Positions 53,140 to 63,850 of a DNA stretch of 64,000 nucleotides are shown one piece after another (position 1 is the first letter of the stretch; every line of letters begins with the position of its first letter). Under the pieces are notes generated by a model. It ran no database searches and was not told the DNA's origin. It was given only the letters and a program-made list of their open reading frames with translations. Source of the DNA: Cephalopachus bancanus (taxonomy: Eukaryota > Chordata > Mammalia > Primates > Tarsiidae); contig JAPVLO010000968.1 of the NCBI GenBank assembly GCA_027257055.1, positions 590,224 to 654,223 of the forward strand, written 5' to 3'. Both the position numbers and the translations under genes were made by a program.

Positions 53140-53910
53140 GTCTTTCTGAGTTTAACACTGCTATCATTCATTCAATTACCCAAACCAGAAAGCTCAGTGT
53201 CATTCTACACACCTCCTGCACATAGGCAGATAGCAAAGCCTATCAATTTTAGTTCCTGAAACATGTCTCTCTTCCATTATTCCCATCATGGCCTTGGTTC
53301 AGATTGTTGGAATCTCCTGAGACACTTCAGTAGCCTCTCTGCTGGTTTGTTTCCCTTCAGTCTTGATGCTCTCTAGTCAATAATTTCCAAGATGTTTAGA
53401 ATCTTCTCTCTAGAAGGTAAATATGGTTGTCTTACTTCTCTGCTTATGAACCAGTGAGTGAGCCCTACTTGGCACCTGTTTGACCCACTTCCCCTCCCTT
53501 CCTGATATATGCTTGGATCATGCAGCCTTATCTCCTGGCTCCAGTAGGCCTCGCTTTTTCATGCCTTCATTTCCCTGGTTTGAAGTCAGCCCCTTCCAGT
53601 TTATTCTCTATTGAGAACTCACAGAGACAGGACACTTCACCAGATCAAGTCAGTCATTTCCTTTTTAAAGTCAGTGACTTTATTCTTCTCCTTCCACCTT
53701 TTCCCTCATCATCTTTCTGTGTTTGCAAAGCAACAGGGGTTGTGAGGTTGTATCACTTGCATACTGCACTGTACTAAAGGCACGCTTATTCATCCCAACT
53801 CTTCTGTAGACTTCTTGAACAAGGGAGTGATGCCTCTTTACGTTAACTGCCTGGCACTTAGACACTGCACCTAGTAGAGGTTAATAATACGTGGCTGAGT
53901 GAAAGCATGA
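53140..53910 (+). mobile_element. L2 LINE, long 3' region (plus)
   Basis: CCAGAAAGCTCAGTGTCATT, CTCTTCCATTATTCCCATCA, CAGTAGCCTCTCTGCTGGTT, TATGCTTGGATCATGCAGCC, GACTTCTTGAACAAGGGAGT, ending AACTGCCTGGCACTTAGACA and GTAGAGGTTAATAATACGTG. About 0.77 kb in consensus order. Confidence 0.75.
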
Positions 53911-54394
53911 ACTCTTGCTGTCTTCCTCTGGTATCCCTCTCTCCCTCGTATTCTGACCCCATACTGCTCTGTGGCTTCCTGGGATCTTCCACTGCAATCT
54001 CAGAGCAGGATTTGTCGTCAAAGGCAGCCACCAATCATTTATAGTGACTTTTCCTTCCCTCGCCAAAATACCGCCTTTCTCTGTACTGATTTTAACAGTG
54101 GTCAGGAACCAATGACTTTAAACTATGTCATTCTAAGTGGTGAATGGCTCACCATCCCCGCATTTTCTATTAAAAAAAAAATAAATTTCTACTTCTAGTT
54201 TTAAAAAAAAAGGCATGAATTCTTAGGTGAGATTTTAACAAAAGTATTAGGCTAAAAGATATAGCTTTGCTCTTTCATATTGTCCCCTTTCAGTCCACAT
54301 AGACCAGCCTGATTTCATCAAAGAAGAACTTCCCTTTTATAAACACAATAGATAATCTTATTATTATAACAAAAATAGTACTTACTCTCTCATG
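53911..54394. other. Single-copy sequence, no feature recognised
   Basis: Nothing identified beyond two A runs (54172-54183, 54202-54212). Confidence 0.5.
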
Positions 54395-54620
54395 AGTGAT
54401 TGCTATAGAGCAGCTACTATAGTAAGTCCCTCATACATATAATATCATGTTGTCCTCCCAATAGCCCTGAAAGTTAGGTCTCAATGAGTTCTCATTTTGT
54501 AGTTGAGGAAACAGAGACGGGAGAAGTCAAAGGACTTGGCCGAGTCACACAATTAGTAAGTGGATGACCTGGGATTTGAATCTGTGCTCTCAGATGCCAC
54601 TCAACTTATATCCACATGCA
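54395..54620 (-). mobile_element. MIR SINE (minus)
   Basis: ATCATGTTGTCCTCCCAATA, GTAGTTGAGGAAACAGAGAC, GGCCGAGTCACACAATTAGT, GGGATTTGAATCTGTGCTCT: classic reversed MIR. Confidence 0.85.
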
Positions 54621-55774
54621 GTCACCGTGCCAAGCAATTGTAGTGGCTTTACAGAGAGACAGGTTCAGAGAGCAAATGCATTAAAGAAAGCTAGGACTCA
54701 AGGAGGAGATGGGAGCAATCTGTCCATTGTAGATGGAGTGATCATAATAATGATGTATAAGAATGGACATTTCCAGCACTTTCCTTCCTTGATCCATAGT
54801 CAGTCTTCAAAGGAAACTGCAAGCAGGATATGAAGAGGAGAAAGTGAATGCAGAAAAATTAGGTCGGAAAGTGACCTGTTCAAGTTACTCGCCTAATAAA
54901 CAATAAGCAGGAGATTTAATAAAAGTCCCAACAGGAACACTCGTATTTTATCTGTGTGTTTGAAAACCCCGCAAAACCCTAAGCCTGAGCGTAGATTTTC
55001 AGTAACAGAAGCCCTGGCACGTACAGATTCTGTTTTGAGTACCGGAGCCATCATTCTTGGAAGCTACCCTCTGTCCTGTTCTACTTTGGGCCGTGTAGCC
55101 CACATTGCCGCTTCCCTGCTCTTTCAGAAAATGTTTACATTTCTCTCTAGAAGGGAAATCCTAAGTGCTAACACAATAAATTGACTGTAAGCAAGGCACT
55201 GGGACCTGTTGATGTGCATTTGTTGCAGTTCTCTAAACAGCCCCTTTATTAGTCTTGATAGACGGCTCACTCTTCACAGGCTTCATTACTTCTCACTCGT
55301 ACAGACGTCTTTTCTTTCTTTTCAGGGTTGCAATAGCTTAAGAAATGAGGTCACTGTACCAAAGAGATAATTAATTTCGCACGCCTCCTTCTTCATTAGG
55401 AAGCTCAATTTCTCTTGAGCCTCTCTCTCTCCCACCCAGTATGTCTGCAAAGCTCTTCTTCATCCTCCTTAATTCCTTTTGTGAGTACTCGCTCACTTTT
55501 CTTTCTGGCTTTTTAGGTTTCTGACCCTGTTTTCATTCTTTAACATTCTTCAGCCTCAAAGAGGGCATACATTCTCCTTGCAATTTTTATTCTATGTTCA
55601 GTAGCAATTTATTATTCTGGCAGGGGTCGTGGGTCAAACTCACCGTGGTTCCAGCTTTCTGGTCTGTTAAGCATGCCCATAGGGTAACAGGTGGACTAAG
55701 TGACACTTTGATGGAAAGGTAATACCTATGATTAGTATAGAGAAGAAGTTCTCAGACTGCAAGTTGTATGACTT
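54621..55774. other. Single-copy sequence, no feature recognised
   Basis: Nothing identified; longest frame 76 codons. Confidence 0.5.
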
Positions 55775-56545
55775 ACTTTTAAAAAATCTTAATTGTGGCA
55801 AAATGCACATAGCATACAATTTCCTACCTCAATCATTTTAAGTGTACAGGTTCAGTAGTGTAAAATACATTCATGCTGTTATATAACTATTCTCCAGAAC
55901 ACTTCGTCTTGTAAAAATGTAACTTTATACTTCTTGAATAATAATGTCTCATTCCTTCCTTCCCACGGTTCCTGGAAACCACTATTTTGCTTTCTGTTTC
56001 TATGAATTTTACTATTCTAGGTACCTCGTATAAGTAGAGTCAGACAATATTTCCCATTTTTGTGACTGGTTTATTTTATGTAGCACAGTGGCCTCAAGGC
56101 TTATTCATGCTGTAGCATGTTTGATGTGTAAGCATTTCCTTCCTCTTGAATACTGAATAATACACACATGTGCACACGCACACACCACCACCACACATCA
56201 CATTTTGTTTATTCATTTATTCATTGAATGACACTAGGGTTGCTTTCATCTTTTGGCTATTGTGAATAATGTTATGAAGATGAATGTACAAATATTTCTT
56301 TGGAAGCTGCCTTTACATTATTTTGAGTATATACCCAGAAGTGAAATGGCTGAATCATATGGTAATTATATTTTTAATTTTTTGAGGAATTGCCATATTA
56401 TTTTTTCATACCTACTCCATCATTTTACATTCCTACCAACAGCATGCAAGAGTTCCAGTTTCTCCACATCCTTGCCAATACTTGTTTTTATGTTGTTTGT
56501 TTGACGATAGTCATCCTAATGAGTGTGAAGTTGAATAGCTTACTT
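55775..56545 (-). mobile_element. Ancient L1 fragment (minus)
   Basis: CTTAATTGTGGCAAAATGCA, CCTGGAAACCACTATTTTGC, GGCTATTGTGAATAATGTTA, CCAGAAGTGAAATGGCTGAA, TTTTACATTCCTACCAACAG. Same old L1M-type layer as 4336-5348. A CA-rich run (56163-56198) lies inside. Confidence 0.85.
56163..56198. repeat. CA-rich / (CCA)n simple repeat
   Basis: ACACACATGTGCACACGCAC then ACACCACCACCACACATCAC, inside the old L1. Confidence 0.8.
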
Positions 56546-57444
56546 TTAAGGAGTTTGGGAGAAATTCAAGTTTAATCTGCTACAAGTTTAATTTGAGAAT
56601 TTCCCTCTATGGCGTCCATCTGTAGGAAGGAAAGACAGTACATAACACCAAACAGCAGTTCTTGGGATGGGAAAACTGGTCTTCAATCAAGGTGTTCAGA
56701 TAAAATATTACGATGCTGAATTCAAGACTCAGTGTGGAAAAAGGGAGCTGAGAGGCAACTATGAAATGGTCTGTCTCACCGAACCATGGGTAGAGGGTCA
56801 CAGCTAGACCCTGTTGCCCAGACAAGGACGATGCCGGCAAAAATCCAGGTAAACAGGCTGGGGCTTCACAAAGGAGGTTGCCACCAGGGGATTCTCACAG
56901 ACACTGGGAGTTGCATCTACTTTGGGTTTCAAATCAACTATTGAAAAACTGATTTCAGTTAAAATCAGTTAGTTTGGTAGACGCTGAGCTGAGTTTCTCA
57001 AGCCAAGAAGAGGTTTTCCCCTGATGTAAAAAGGCGGCTCACTTGAGTTGGTTCCATTTACAAAAGGCAAAATTCAGTGCTGCCCTGTCTGGGGTGCCAC
57101 CAACCTATAGAAGTGTGGGAAGAGTGGAATCATGGAAATTTGTTCAGGGAAAGCATATCTCAGTTAGAAAAGAGCGGCTGAGAGGGTCCACATTGATCTA
57201 ATGGCACACTGAGTCCGAATGGATACATAGCCAACTCCTTGCTGTGTTTTCCTGACATGTGTGATTTTGGGTTACCTGTGATTGTCTTGGTTGTCTAGGA
57301 CTTGGCCAGAAAAGATAGAATGTGGTGACATGTCTTTTTCCCTGATGGGGATGATGTGTCGTCAAAAGGTCTTGTGAGCTTCTCCTTTTGACACAATTGG
57401 CTCCCCAGAGGGGCAAGAAACTATTAAATTCCGATTTTAGGCCC
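56546..57444. other. Single-copy sequence, no feature recognised
   Basis: Contains a short inverted repeat AAACTGATTTCAG / TTAAAATCAGTTAG around 56946-56970. No exon or known repeat seen. Confidence 0.5.
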
Positions 57445-57690
57445 GTCAGACATTTCTAGGTAGTTTATGTTTGCTCGCTCTCTTCACTAAATCCTCACAA
57501 CACCACCCAGGGCATCTTGTGCCTATTTTATGGATGAGGCACCAGCGGCTTGGAAAGTTTCAATACATTTCTCAAGAATTCACAGCTGGTAAGTGGTGAG
57601 GCCAGGATTGGATCCCAGGGTTATCCGACGCCGAGCCGGAGTCCTTTCTCAGCAAGCCATCACTCTAGGCTATGCAGCTTAGCAAGTGAA
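57445..57690 (-). mobile_element. MIR SINE (minus)
   Basis: CACTAAATCCTCACAACACC, TTTATGGATGAGGCACCAGC, TTCACAGCTGGTAAGTGGTG, AGGCCAGGATTGGATCCCAG. Confidence 0.85.
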
Positions 57691-57913
57691 TGCACTTGGG
57701 TTACACAGTCACACAGTCTCTTCCTCACTAGGACCTTGACCTCCCTCTGTCTAACATGTCTGGCAGTTGTCTGCAACTCTCTTGTCCTTGCTTTTGTGCC
57801 AATATCTTAGGAGAAGGATCTTCACTCACATCACAGGAATGGCCTCTGAGTTATTTCCATATTGATTATTGACTTTCTGCCCACCTTTTCAAACCTTGGG
57901 AAATAGCCTCATT
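57691..57913. other. Single-copy sequence, no feature recognised
   Basis: Nothing identified. Confidence 0.5.
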
Positions 57914-57925
57914 AAAACTGGCCAG
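57914..57925. repeat. Target-site duplication (left) of L1
   Basis: AAAACTGGCCAG; partner AAAAATGGCCAG at 58605-58616 (one mismatch in 12). Confidence 0.75.
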
Positions 57926-58604
57926 AACATGGAACCAACCAAGTTGCCTATCAGAGTTGGACTGGATTAAAAAAATGTGGTACATATACACAATGGAATA
58001 TTATGCAGCCATAAAGAAGGACAAATACATGGACTTTGCAGCAACTTGAATGGATTTGGAGTCAATCATACTCAGTGATTTATCACAGAAACAAAGAACT
58101 GAGTTCCATATGTTCTCACTCATAAGGTGACCTTGAACAATTATAATGCTATAAGAAAGCGATAGAAGGCAGTAGCAGAAAACTGTCAGAGGAAGGAGGG
58201 GTGGGACTGGCAGTTGACTGCTAGGGGAGGGAGGGGCACACCTCATCAACGAGGGTACCTGCAAGATCGGTGTTTATATACCTAACCCTGAATTGTACCC
58301 CACATCTTTATAACAAATAAATAAATTAATATAAAAACAAACAAACCAAAAAACTCAAACAAACAAACAAAAAAAACCCAAAACCCCAAACGGATCCCCA
58401 AAACAATCAAACAAACAAACAAACAAAAAAAGAAAGCGATTGGCAGTAGTAGAAAACTGTCAGGGGAGGGGCGTGGGACTGGCAGTTGAGGGAAACTGCT
58501 AGAGGAGGGAGGGGCATACCTCATCAATGAGGGTACCTGCATGATCAATGTTTATAGACCTAACCCAGAATTGTACCCCATATCTTTATACTAAAACAAA
58601 AACA
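57926..58604 (+). mobile_element. L1 3' end (plus) with a duplicated tail
   Basis: 5'-truncated L1 of the same lineage as the big copies, starting GAACCAACCAAGTTGCCTAT and running through the ORF2 end (ACACAATGGAATATTATGCA) and 3' UTR to TGTACCCCACATCTTTATAA at 58298-58317. After about 115 bp of A-rich (CAAA)n spacer, the last 3' UTR stretch occurs a second time (58433-58590, from AAAGCGATTGGCAGTAG to TGTACCCCATATCTTTATAC). One pair of target duplications encloses both. Confidence 0.88.
58318..58432. repeat. (CAAA)n / A-rich spacer between two L1 tails
   Basis: AACAAACAAACCAAAAAACT and similar units, with a GGATCC in the middle (58392-58397). Confidence 0.85.
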
Positions 58605-58701
58605 AAAAATGGCCAGGGGAATACTAATTTCATGTTCATACTATAAGACAGGCATTGTCCTCTTGTTTTACACGTAGTTACTCGTATAAATATATAAATA
58701 T

Positions 58702-58852
58702 TTTGAGTTGGAGTCTCACTCTGTCACCCAGACTGGAGTGCAGTGGCATGCTCCCGGCCAAGGCAACCTCGACCTGCTGGGCTCCAGCGATCCTTCCGCC
58801 TCAGCTTTCCAAGTAACTGGAACTACGAGTGTGCACTACCATGCCCAGCTAA
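58702..58852 (-). mobile_element. Alu right-arm fragment (minus), 5'-truncated
   Basis: GAGTTGGAGTCTCACTCTGT, GCATGCTCCCGGCCAAGGCA, ends CTACCATGCCCAGCT. Only the right monomer. Imperfect flanking copies AGTTACTC (58676) and AGTTATCC (58853). Confidence 0.85.
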
Positions 58853-58940
58853 GTTATCCATTTAATCCTCTTAGCAACTTCCAAGATCAGGCGCTGTTCT
58901 CCTTAAAGATGAAGCAACAGAGGTTAAGAATTTTGCCCAG

Positions 58941-59017
58941 GGACTATTTCTTTGGGCTCCCTTTCACTGTGGGAGTTTTCCTGTCCTCAATAAATCCTGC
59001 TTTCAAAAAAAAAAAAA
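58941..59017 (+). mobile_element. Mini-retrocopy of an unidentified RNA 3' end
   Basis: 64 bp (GGACTATTTCTTTGGGCTCC ... CAATAAATCCTGCTTTC) followed by a 13-A tail, splitting the MIR between two copies of TTGCCCA(A)GG. AATAAA (58989-58994) lies 10 bp before the tail, as in a real polyadenylated transcript. CAATAAATCCTGCTTTC resembles the end of the R region of retroviral LTR transcripts, so the source RNA may be an endogenous-retrovirus transcript. Confidence 0.7.
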
Positions 59018-59159
59018 TTGCCCAAGGTTACTTCACTAGGTTGTGGAATCTGGAGGCAGGAACAACCCTCAGGGAAAAGTATTTTGAGTCTCACTTTTCT
59101 TTCTCTGCCCAATCAAGAGCTTTATTAGATTTCTAAATTGAATGACTGGTTGAGTAGGT

Positions 59160-59290
59160 TTTTACTCAGCAATTTCTTTACTTAATCCCCAATTTATAAA
59201 TGAAGCAATTGAAGATTCAAGCAGCAACATGGGAAGTGGAAAGTTGGAGCTGGAATATGAATTTGGGTTTAATTATCCTTAAAATTATCA
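59160..59290 (-). mobile_element. MIR fragment (minus), weak
   Basis: TTAATCCCCAATTTATAAAT, GAAGCAATTGAAGATTCAAG and GGAGCTGGAATATGAATTTG agree with a reversed MIR. Confidence 0.5.
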
Positions 59291-59569
59291 GGTTGCACCA
59301 GTCAGGGAACCCTGGATCCGAAGTGTGTTCATTTAATGGTTTTTAAAAAATGCATTATCTACTTAATTCTCCCTTTTACCAAGGGAAGACTCTGGACAGG
59401 TTCTAAGTAGTGATACTTGTCTCAGATACGTCTTCCTTTTCTTTCATGAAATCTATTAGTTACAGAACAAAAAATTCAATTGGGGACAGAAAAGTTTCAG
59501 TGGAATGGTATTTCCTTTTTGACATTATAACTAGTGGAGGCATTTAGTGGATATGAGTAGATTTTTTAC
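59291..59569. other. Single-copy sequence, no feature recognised
   Basis: Nothing identified. Confidence 0.5.
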
Positions 59570-59740
59570 TCAGATCAAGGTCTGAATCCAGGTTTCTTAC
59601 TTATTCAACCTCTCTAAACCCAAGTTTTCTCATCTGTTAGTTTTTGCATAGGATTGCTGTAGGGATTGAATAAAATAACACATGTAGAATGTACAGATTT
59701 TGGCATGAAGAAAGGGCTCAATGCACCAGAGTTCTAGTGA
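59570..59740 (+). mobile_element. MIR SINE (plus)
   Basis: GGTCTGAATCCAGGTTTCTT, TTCAACCTCTCTAAACCCAA, TTTTCTCATCTGTTAGTTTT, GATTGAATAAAATAACACAT. Confidence 0.75.
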
Positions 59741-60017
59741 GACCTGGACTTTACCAGAGTTGGGCTGAGAGGTGTGTTTTTTCCCCCGGAACAAGAGGGT
59801 TTTACAGCAGCGTTAGGTCACAGTCAATCCATTGCCATGAGATTTGCAATCTTTGGACACTACTGTTTACAAGTACACAAAGGGGCTATGAATACTCGTG
59901 GGCTTACCTGAAACATCACTGCTGACTCTTCCTAAGTGTGTTTCCTTCCTTTGCCTTTTTGCTTTCTTCCCCTTTTTATCTTTCCCTTTCTCTCAGTTAA
60001 AATACATACAGCACTTA

Positions 60018-60705
60018 TTGTGTATATGTACCACATTTTAAAAATCCAGTCCTCTTTTGCTGAGCTGCACTATTGGTTCCATGTTTTTGCCTTTGTGAAT
60101 AATGCTGCAATAAATATGCATGTGCAGGTATCTTTTTCATAGAGTGATTTGAGTTCCTCCGGGTATATTCCCAGTAGGGGAATTATGGCGTCATATGGGA
60201 GGTCGATTTTTAGATCTTTTAGGAATCGTCACACTGTTTTCCACAGAAGCTGCACTGGTCTACATTCCCACCAACAGTGTAGAAGTGTTCCTTTCCTCCG
60301 CATCCTCGCCAGCATCTATTGTTTTTTGAGTTATTGATTGGCCATCCTGACTGGACTTAGATGGTTTCTCAGAGTGGTTTTAATTTGCGCTTCTTTAATG
60401 ACTATGAACAGCGCAGCAACTTGGATGGACTTAGAGTCTGCAATACTGAGTGATCTATCACAGAACAAAGAACGCAGTATCACATGTTCTCACTCACAAG
60501 CAGACATTAAACAACTATGGTAAAACTATAAGAAAGGGATTGGCAATAGTGGAAAACTGCCAGGGGAGGGCACAGGCAGGACTGACAGTAGTGTGAAACT
60601 GCTGGGGGTTGGGGAGGGGCACACCTCATCAACAAGGGTAGCTGCATAATGAACATTTGTGTACCCAACCCTGAATTGCACCCCGCATATTTAAAATGAA
60701 CAATT
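60018..60705. mobile_element. Short L1 with 5' inversion (twin priming)
   Basis: 60018-60403 is L1 on the minus strand (TTGTGTATATGTACCACATT, CCAGTAGGGGAATTATGGCG, CCCACCAACAGTGTAGAAGT). From 60404 it switches to plus strand (AACAGCGCAGCAACTTGGAT, GGGGCACACCTCATCAACAA, CACCCCGCATATTTAAAATG). The two parts meet near the same L1 map position. Probable imperfect target duplication ACAGCACTT (60008-60016) / ACAACACTT (60716-60724). Confidence 0.88.
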
Positions 60706-60828
60706 AAAAAAAGACACAACACTTTAACTCAGCTCAAAAAGACCATATGTGGGGAAAGGAGAAGGGGGAAGACGAGTATGTAACTGGAATGCCAAACAAG
60801 TGGAGAAGAACAAAAAACAGACATGATT

Positions 60829-61120
60829 GAGCCGGGGGCAGTAACTCATGCTTGTAATCCCAGCTCTTTGGGAAGCCAAGGTGAGAGGACTGCCTGAGCC
60901 CACAGGCTCGAGACAAGCCTGGGGAACTTGGCAAGACCTTGTCTCCACAATAAACCAAAAAATTAGCCGGGTGTGGTGGCGCATACCTATAGTTCCAGCT
61001 TGCTTGGAAGTCAGAGGCTGAAGGATCTCCTGAGCACAGCAGGTCAAGGCTGCAGTGGCCATGAGCATGCCACTGCACTTCAGCCTGGGTAATAGAGTGA
61101 GATTCCACCACAAAAAAAAA
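60829..61120 (+). mobile_element. Alu SINE (plus)
   Basis: GAGCCGGGGGCAGTAACTCA head, CTTGTCTCCACAATAAACCA linker, GCAGGTCAAGGCTGCAGTGG, tail ATTCCACCACAAAAAAAAAA. Perfect 10-bp target duplications AGACATGATT at 60819-60828 and 61121-61130. Confidence 0.95.
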
Positions 61121-61130
61121 AGACATGATT

Positions 61131-61369
61131 AACTTCTTCCTTGCTTTTTTGAAACACATTTTAAGAAATATCTCAATAAACATTCAAGGTCAAAATCTGG
61201 AAGTCAAGGGAAAGAAAGCACATACCATAAACCCACCTCTCTAATGCATTTTAGTCAATTCCCTCTCTGTCTTCTCCCTCATGCCCTTTTTTGAAATGTA
61301 GATGTAAGATGTAGGAGAGACATCTATGCACTTATTTTAACAGGTTGCTAAATTAAAAATAGATATACT
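61131..61369. other. Single-copy sequence, no feature recognised
   Basis: Nothing identified. Confidence 0.5.
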
Positions 61370-61860
61370 AAAACTATAAAAAGATATGGAGGAAAATTAA
61401 ATGCGTATTGGTAAGTGAAAGAAGCCAGTCTGAGAATGCTACATACTGTATGAGTCCAACTACATGATATTCTGGGAAAAGCAAACCTTTTGAAGACAAT
61501 GAAATGAAGAGTGATTGCCAGGATCTCAGGGGTAGGGAGGGAGGAACTGATAGTTGGAGCATGGGGACGTTTCTGGGGCAGTGAAACTATTAGACATGAT
61601 CTTTTGATGGTGGCTGTGAGACATTATACCTCTATTAAAACCCACAGAACATGAAGAGTGAACCCTAATGTAAACTGTGGACTTCAGTTGATGTGTCAAT
61701 ATTGGTTCCTAAGTTCAATACATGTGCTACACAAATGCAGTTGCTGCAGGGGAAGCTGTGTGTTGAAGAAAGGCTATAGAGAATTTTCGGAAACTTCTGC
61801 TGAATACTTCTGGAAACCTAAAATCACTCTAAAAGTAAAAACGATAAAAAATAGATATAT
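61370..61860 (+). mobile_element. Old L1 3' end (plus)
   Basis: GTAAGTGAAAGAAGCCAGTC, ATACTGTATGAGTCCAACTA, TGATTGCCAGGATCTCAGGG, GTTGATGTGTCAATATTGGT and the end CCTAAAATCACTCTAAAAGT match an ancient mammalian L1 3' region. Confidence 0.8.
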
Positions 61861-62319
61861 TAGAATTCAAAATTGTAAACATCTGTTGTGCCCTTCAAAA
61901 TAGTCTCTTCAGTATGTTACGTGCTTGTTTTAAAGATATTGTCTTTGCTAAAAGCATGTTGTAAGTCCTCTTTAAAAAATTTCTCCAGAGATTAGGTGGA
62001 TAAGCAAGATGAAGCTAACATTTAACGTTAAATTTTCGTGATCATCTAAAGACTGGGAGGAAATGAGACACGTTTTCTCAGGTGACTCGTAAATTGTATT
62101 TGAAATTCTCCTGCAAAGAGGCAGCATTGAAAAAGCGCATTCTGATGGGAATGTGCATGAAGCCTCCCGAGAGCTCTTGGAAAGAGAAAGGGCTCCCAAA
62201 GATGCACAAGGTCTTGTACAGAGAAAAACGAAAGCACCATATTTATGCCTTTAATTTTTTTCTTTCACCAGGCCATGGACATTGGCAACAGGTGACTACC
62301 AGATCATTGTACATCATAG
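61861..62319. other. Single-copy sequence, no feature recognised
   Basis: An 81-codon plus frame (62082-62327) overlaps minus frames; no domain. Confidence 0.5.
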
Positions 62320-62530
62320 ACCTTTGATGAAATTCTAGTTCTGTCGTTTAACAGCTGTAGAATCTTAGGCAAGCCTAAACTCTAGTTTGTTTCTCCTTAA
62401 AATTGGAGAATACGGGTACTATGATCTTGGAGAGTTTACAAGAGAATTAATAGAATGTAGACTACATACCCAGGGCCTGCTACTCAAATGGAGTAACAAT
62501 TACTACCAATTACACTGCTATTATTAAAGC
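62320..62530 (+). mobile_element. MIR SINE (plus)
   Basis: TCTAGTTCTGTCGTTTAACA, TGTAGAATCTTAGGCAAGCC, GTTTCTCCTTAAAATTGGAG, AGAATTAATAGAATGTAGAC. Confidence 0.7.
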
Positions 62531-63559
62531 AACATCTGATTTGGGTACTCTTTTCTGAGATAAGTATCAACAAATTAGAGTTAAATTCATAAAAAGAACA
62601 ATACTTTGTAGCAAAAAATGTGCATGTCAATAAGATTTATTGCCATATACATGAACAGGCATATATATGCTGTTTTTGTTGTATATTTTCTTTTTGTAAC
62701 AGTTAATGCCCAACATTTATGGCCTACTTTAAAAAAATTGGAGCTAATATAAGATAATAATAATACCACTTTCACTTACTATCATTCTGATATATTTTCT
62801 TGAATGGGAGAGAAACTTACACGTGCCAGCCAGTGCATTGAAAATTGCCTGCAACCTGTAGCCTGTCTTAGCAGTGCTGAAATCTGCAACCTTGTGCAGC
62901 CATGGCCATGCTACGCGAGTGTGATTTGTCAACTGTTTCGAGATGAAGAAAAAGACTGAGAATTGCTGTCTTGGCTTAGTCTGCATTCCAGTTTGCTATT
63001 CTGATTACCCTTCCAAGACTGACGCAGCTGCTCCTGCAATTCCTGGGGGTAGCAGTTGGAGTCCAATTTGTTTTCCCAGAGAGTATAATTTTGCCTTAAC
63101 GTACACATCTTCAGGCAAATGTTAATATATCAAAGCGTCCTGATGAAGTATTCTGCTAATCTTTGAGACACTTGGTTGGTATTTTAGGAATAAATGAGGG
63201 GAAAATACCAAATAAAACTTAGGAGAAGCTAGAATTAGTTTTAATAACAATATAATGCCAATTCTAGGCCCGGCTCTGACAACCAACCATCAAGCTCATT
63301 TAATTTCTCAAACCCCATTGCTCCAACAAAATGTTGTTTAAATCATTTCATTCTTTCATTAGGCTGGCTACGAGCATCGTGGAGTGATGAGAAATTACTG
63401 AGATGGCATTCATGTTTCAAAAGCCCCTCAGTTTCCATCCTGACATGGGACTAATGTTCTGTATTTGCATGCTAAAATAGTAGTTTTAATTGTAAAAGTG
63501 GTGTTGCTAAATTATCTCCAAATGAGTTTATTTTAAATGGTTCATTAAAGTTTCTGAAA
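62531..63559. other. Single-copy sequence, no feature recognised
   Basis: About 1 kb free of recognisable repeats; AT-rich. Confidence 0.5.
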
Positions 63560-63850
63560 TCATTCCCTGCATGGTCACATCTCTTCTTGCCTTTGATGTA
63601 TTGCATTTCTCACCCCCGACGCTGGCGCTAGGAGAAAAACCTTTTCCTGCAAGATTCACATCTCCTGATCTGGCTGGTTTTGAAGTGAAAGCGGCAGAAG
63701 CCTCATGCCATTGCGGGGTGGCCGAGGGCCTCTTCTCCTGCCCCACCATGGAGAGGCCAGGTGAGGGGTGAAGGCGGGCAGCTGTGTTCCGCAGTAATGA
63801 AAGGTCAAAGCCACAGAGGTTTCAAAAGGCTTGTGTCGGCTCACAAGATG
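63560..63850. promoter_or_regulatory. GC-richer single-copy block, possible conserved non-coding element
   Basis: Repeat-free and GC-richer than the kilobase before it, with several CpG steps (CCCCCGACGCTGGCGCTAGG, GGCTTGTGTCGGCTCACAAG) and overlapping open frames on both strands (63571-63771 plus, 63528-63749 minus). TGAAAGGTCAAAGCCACAG contains AGGTCA, a nuclear-receptor half-site. No coding domain seen. Function is conjecture. Confidence 0.25.

Larger units (their letters stand above)
58620..59120 (-). mobile_element. MIR SINE (minus) with two nested insertions
   Basis: Segments in MIR order: GACAGGCATTGTCCTCTTGT (58647-58666); CCATTTAATCCTCTTAGCAA, GATGAAGCAACAGAGGTTAA (58858-58926); TTGCCCAAGGTTACTTCACT and CTGGAGGCAGGAACAACCCT (59018-59069). 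The gaps are filled by an Alu fragment and a poly-A retrocopy. Confidence 0.7.

Noticed and set aside
60724..61183. 129- and 149-codon minus-strand frames with W/H/C-rich sequence
   Set aside because: They are antisense Alu translations, which commonly stay open.
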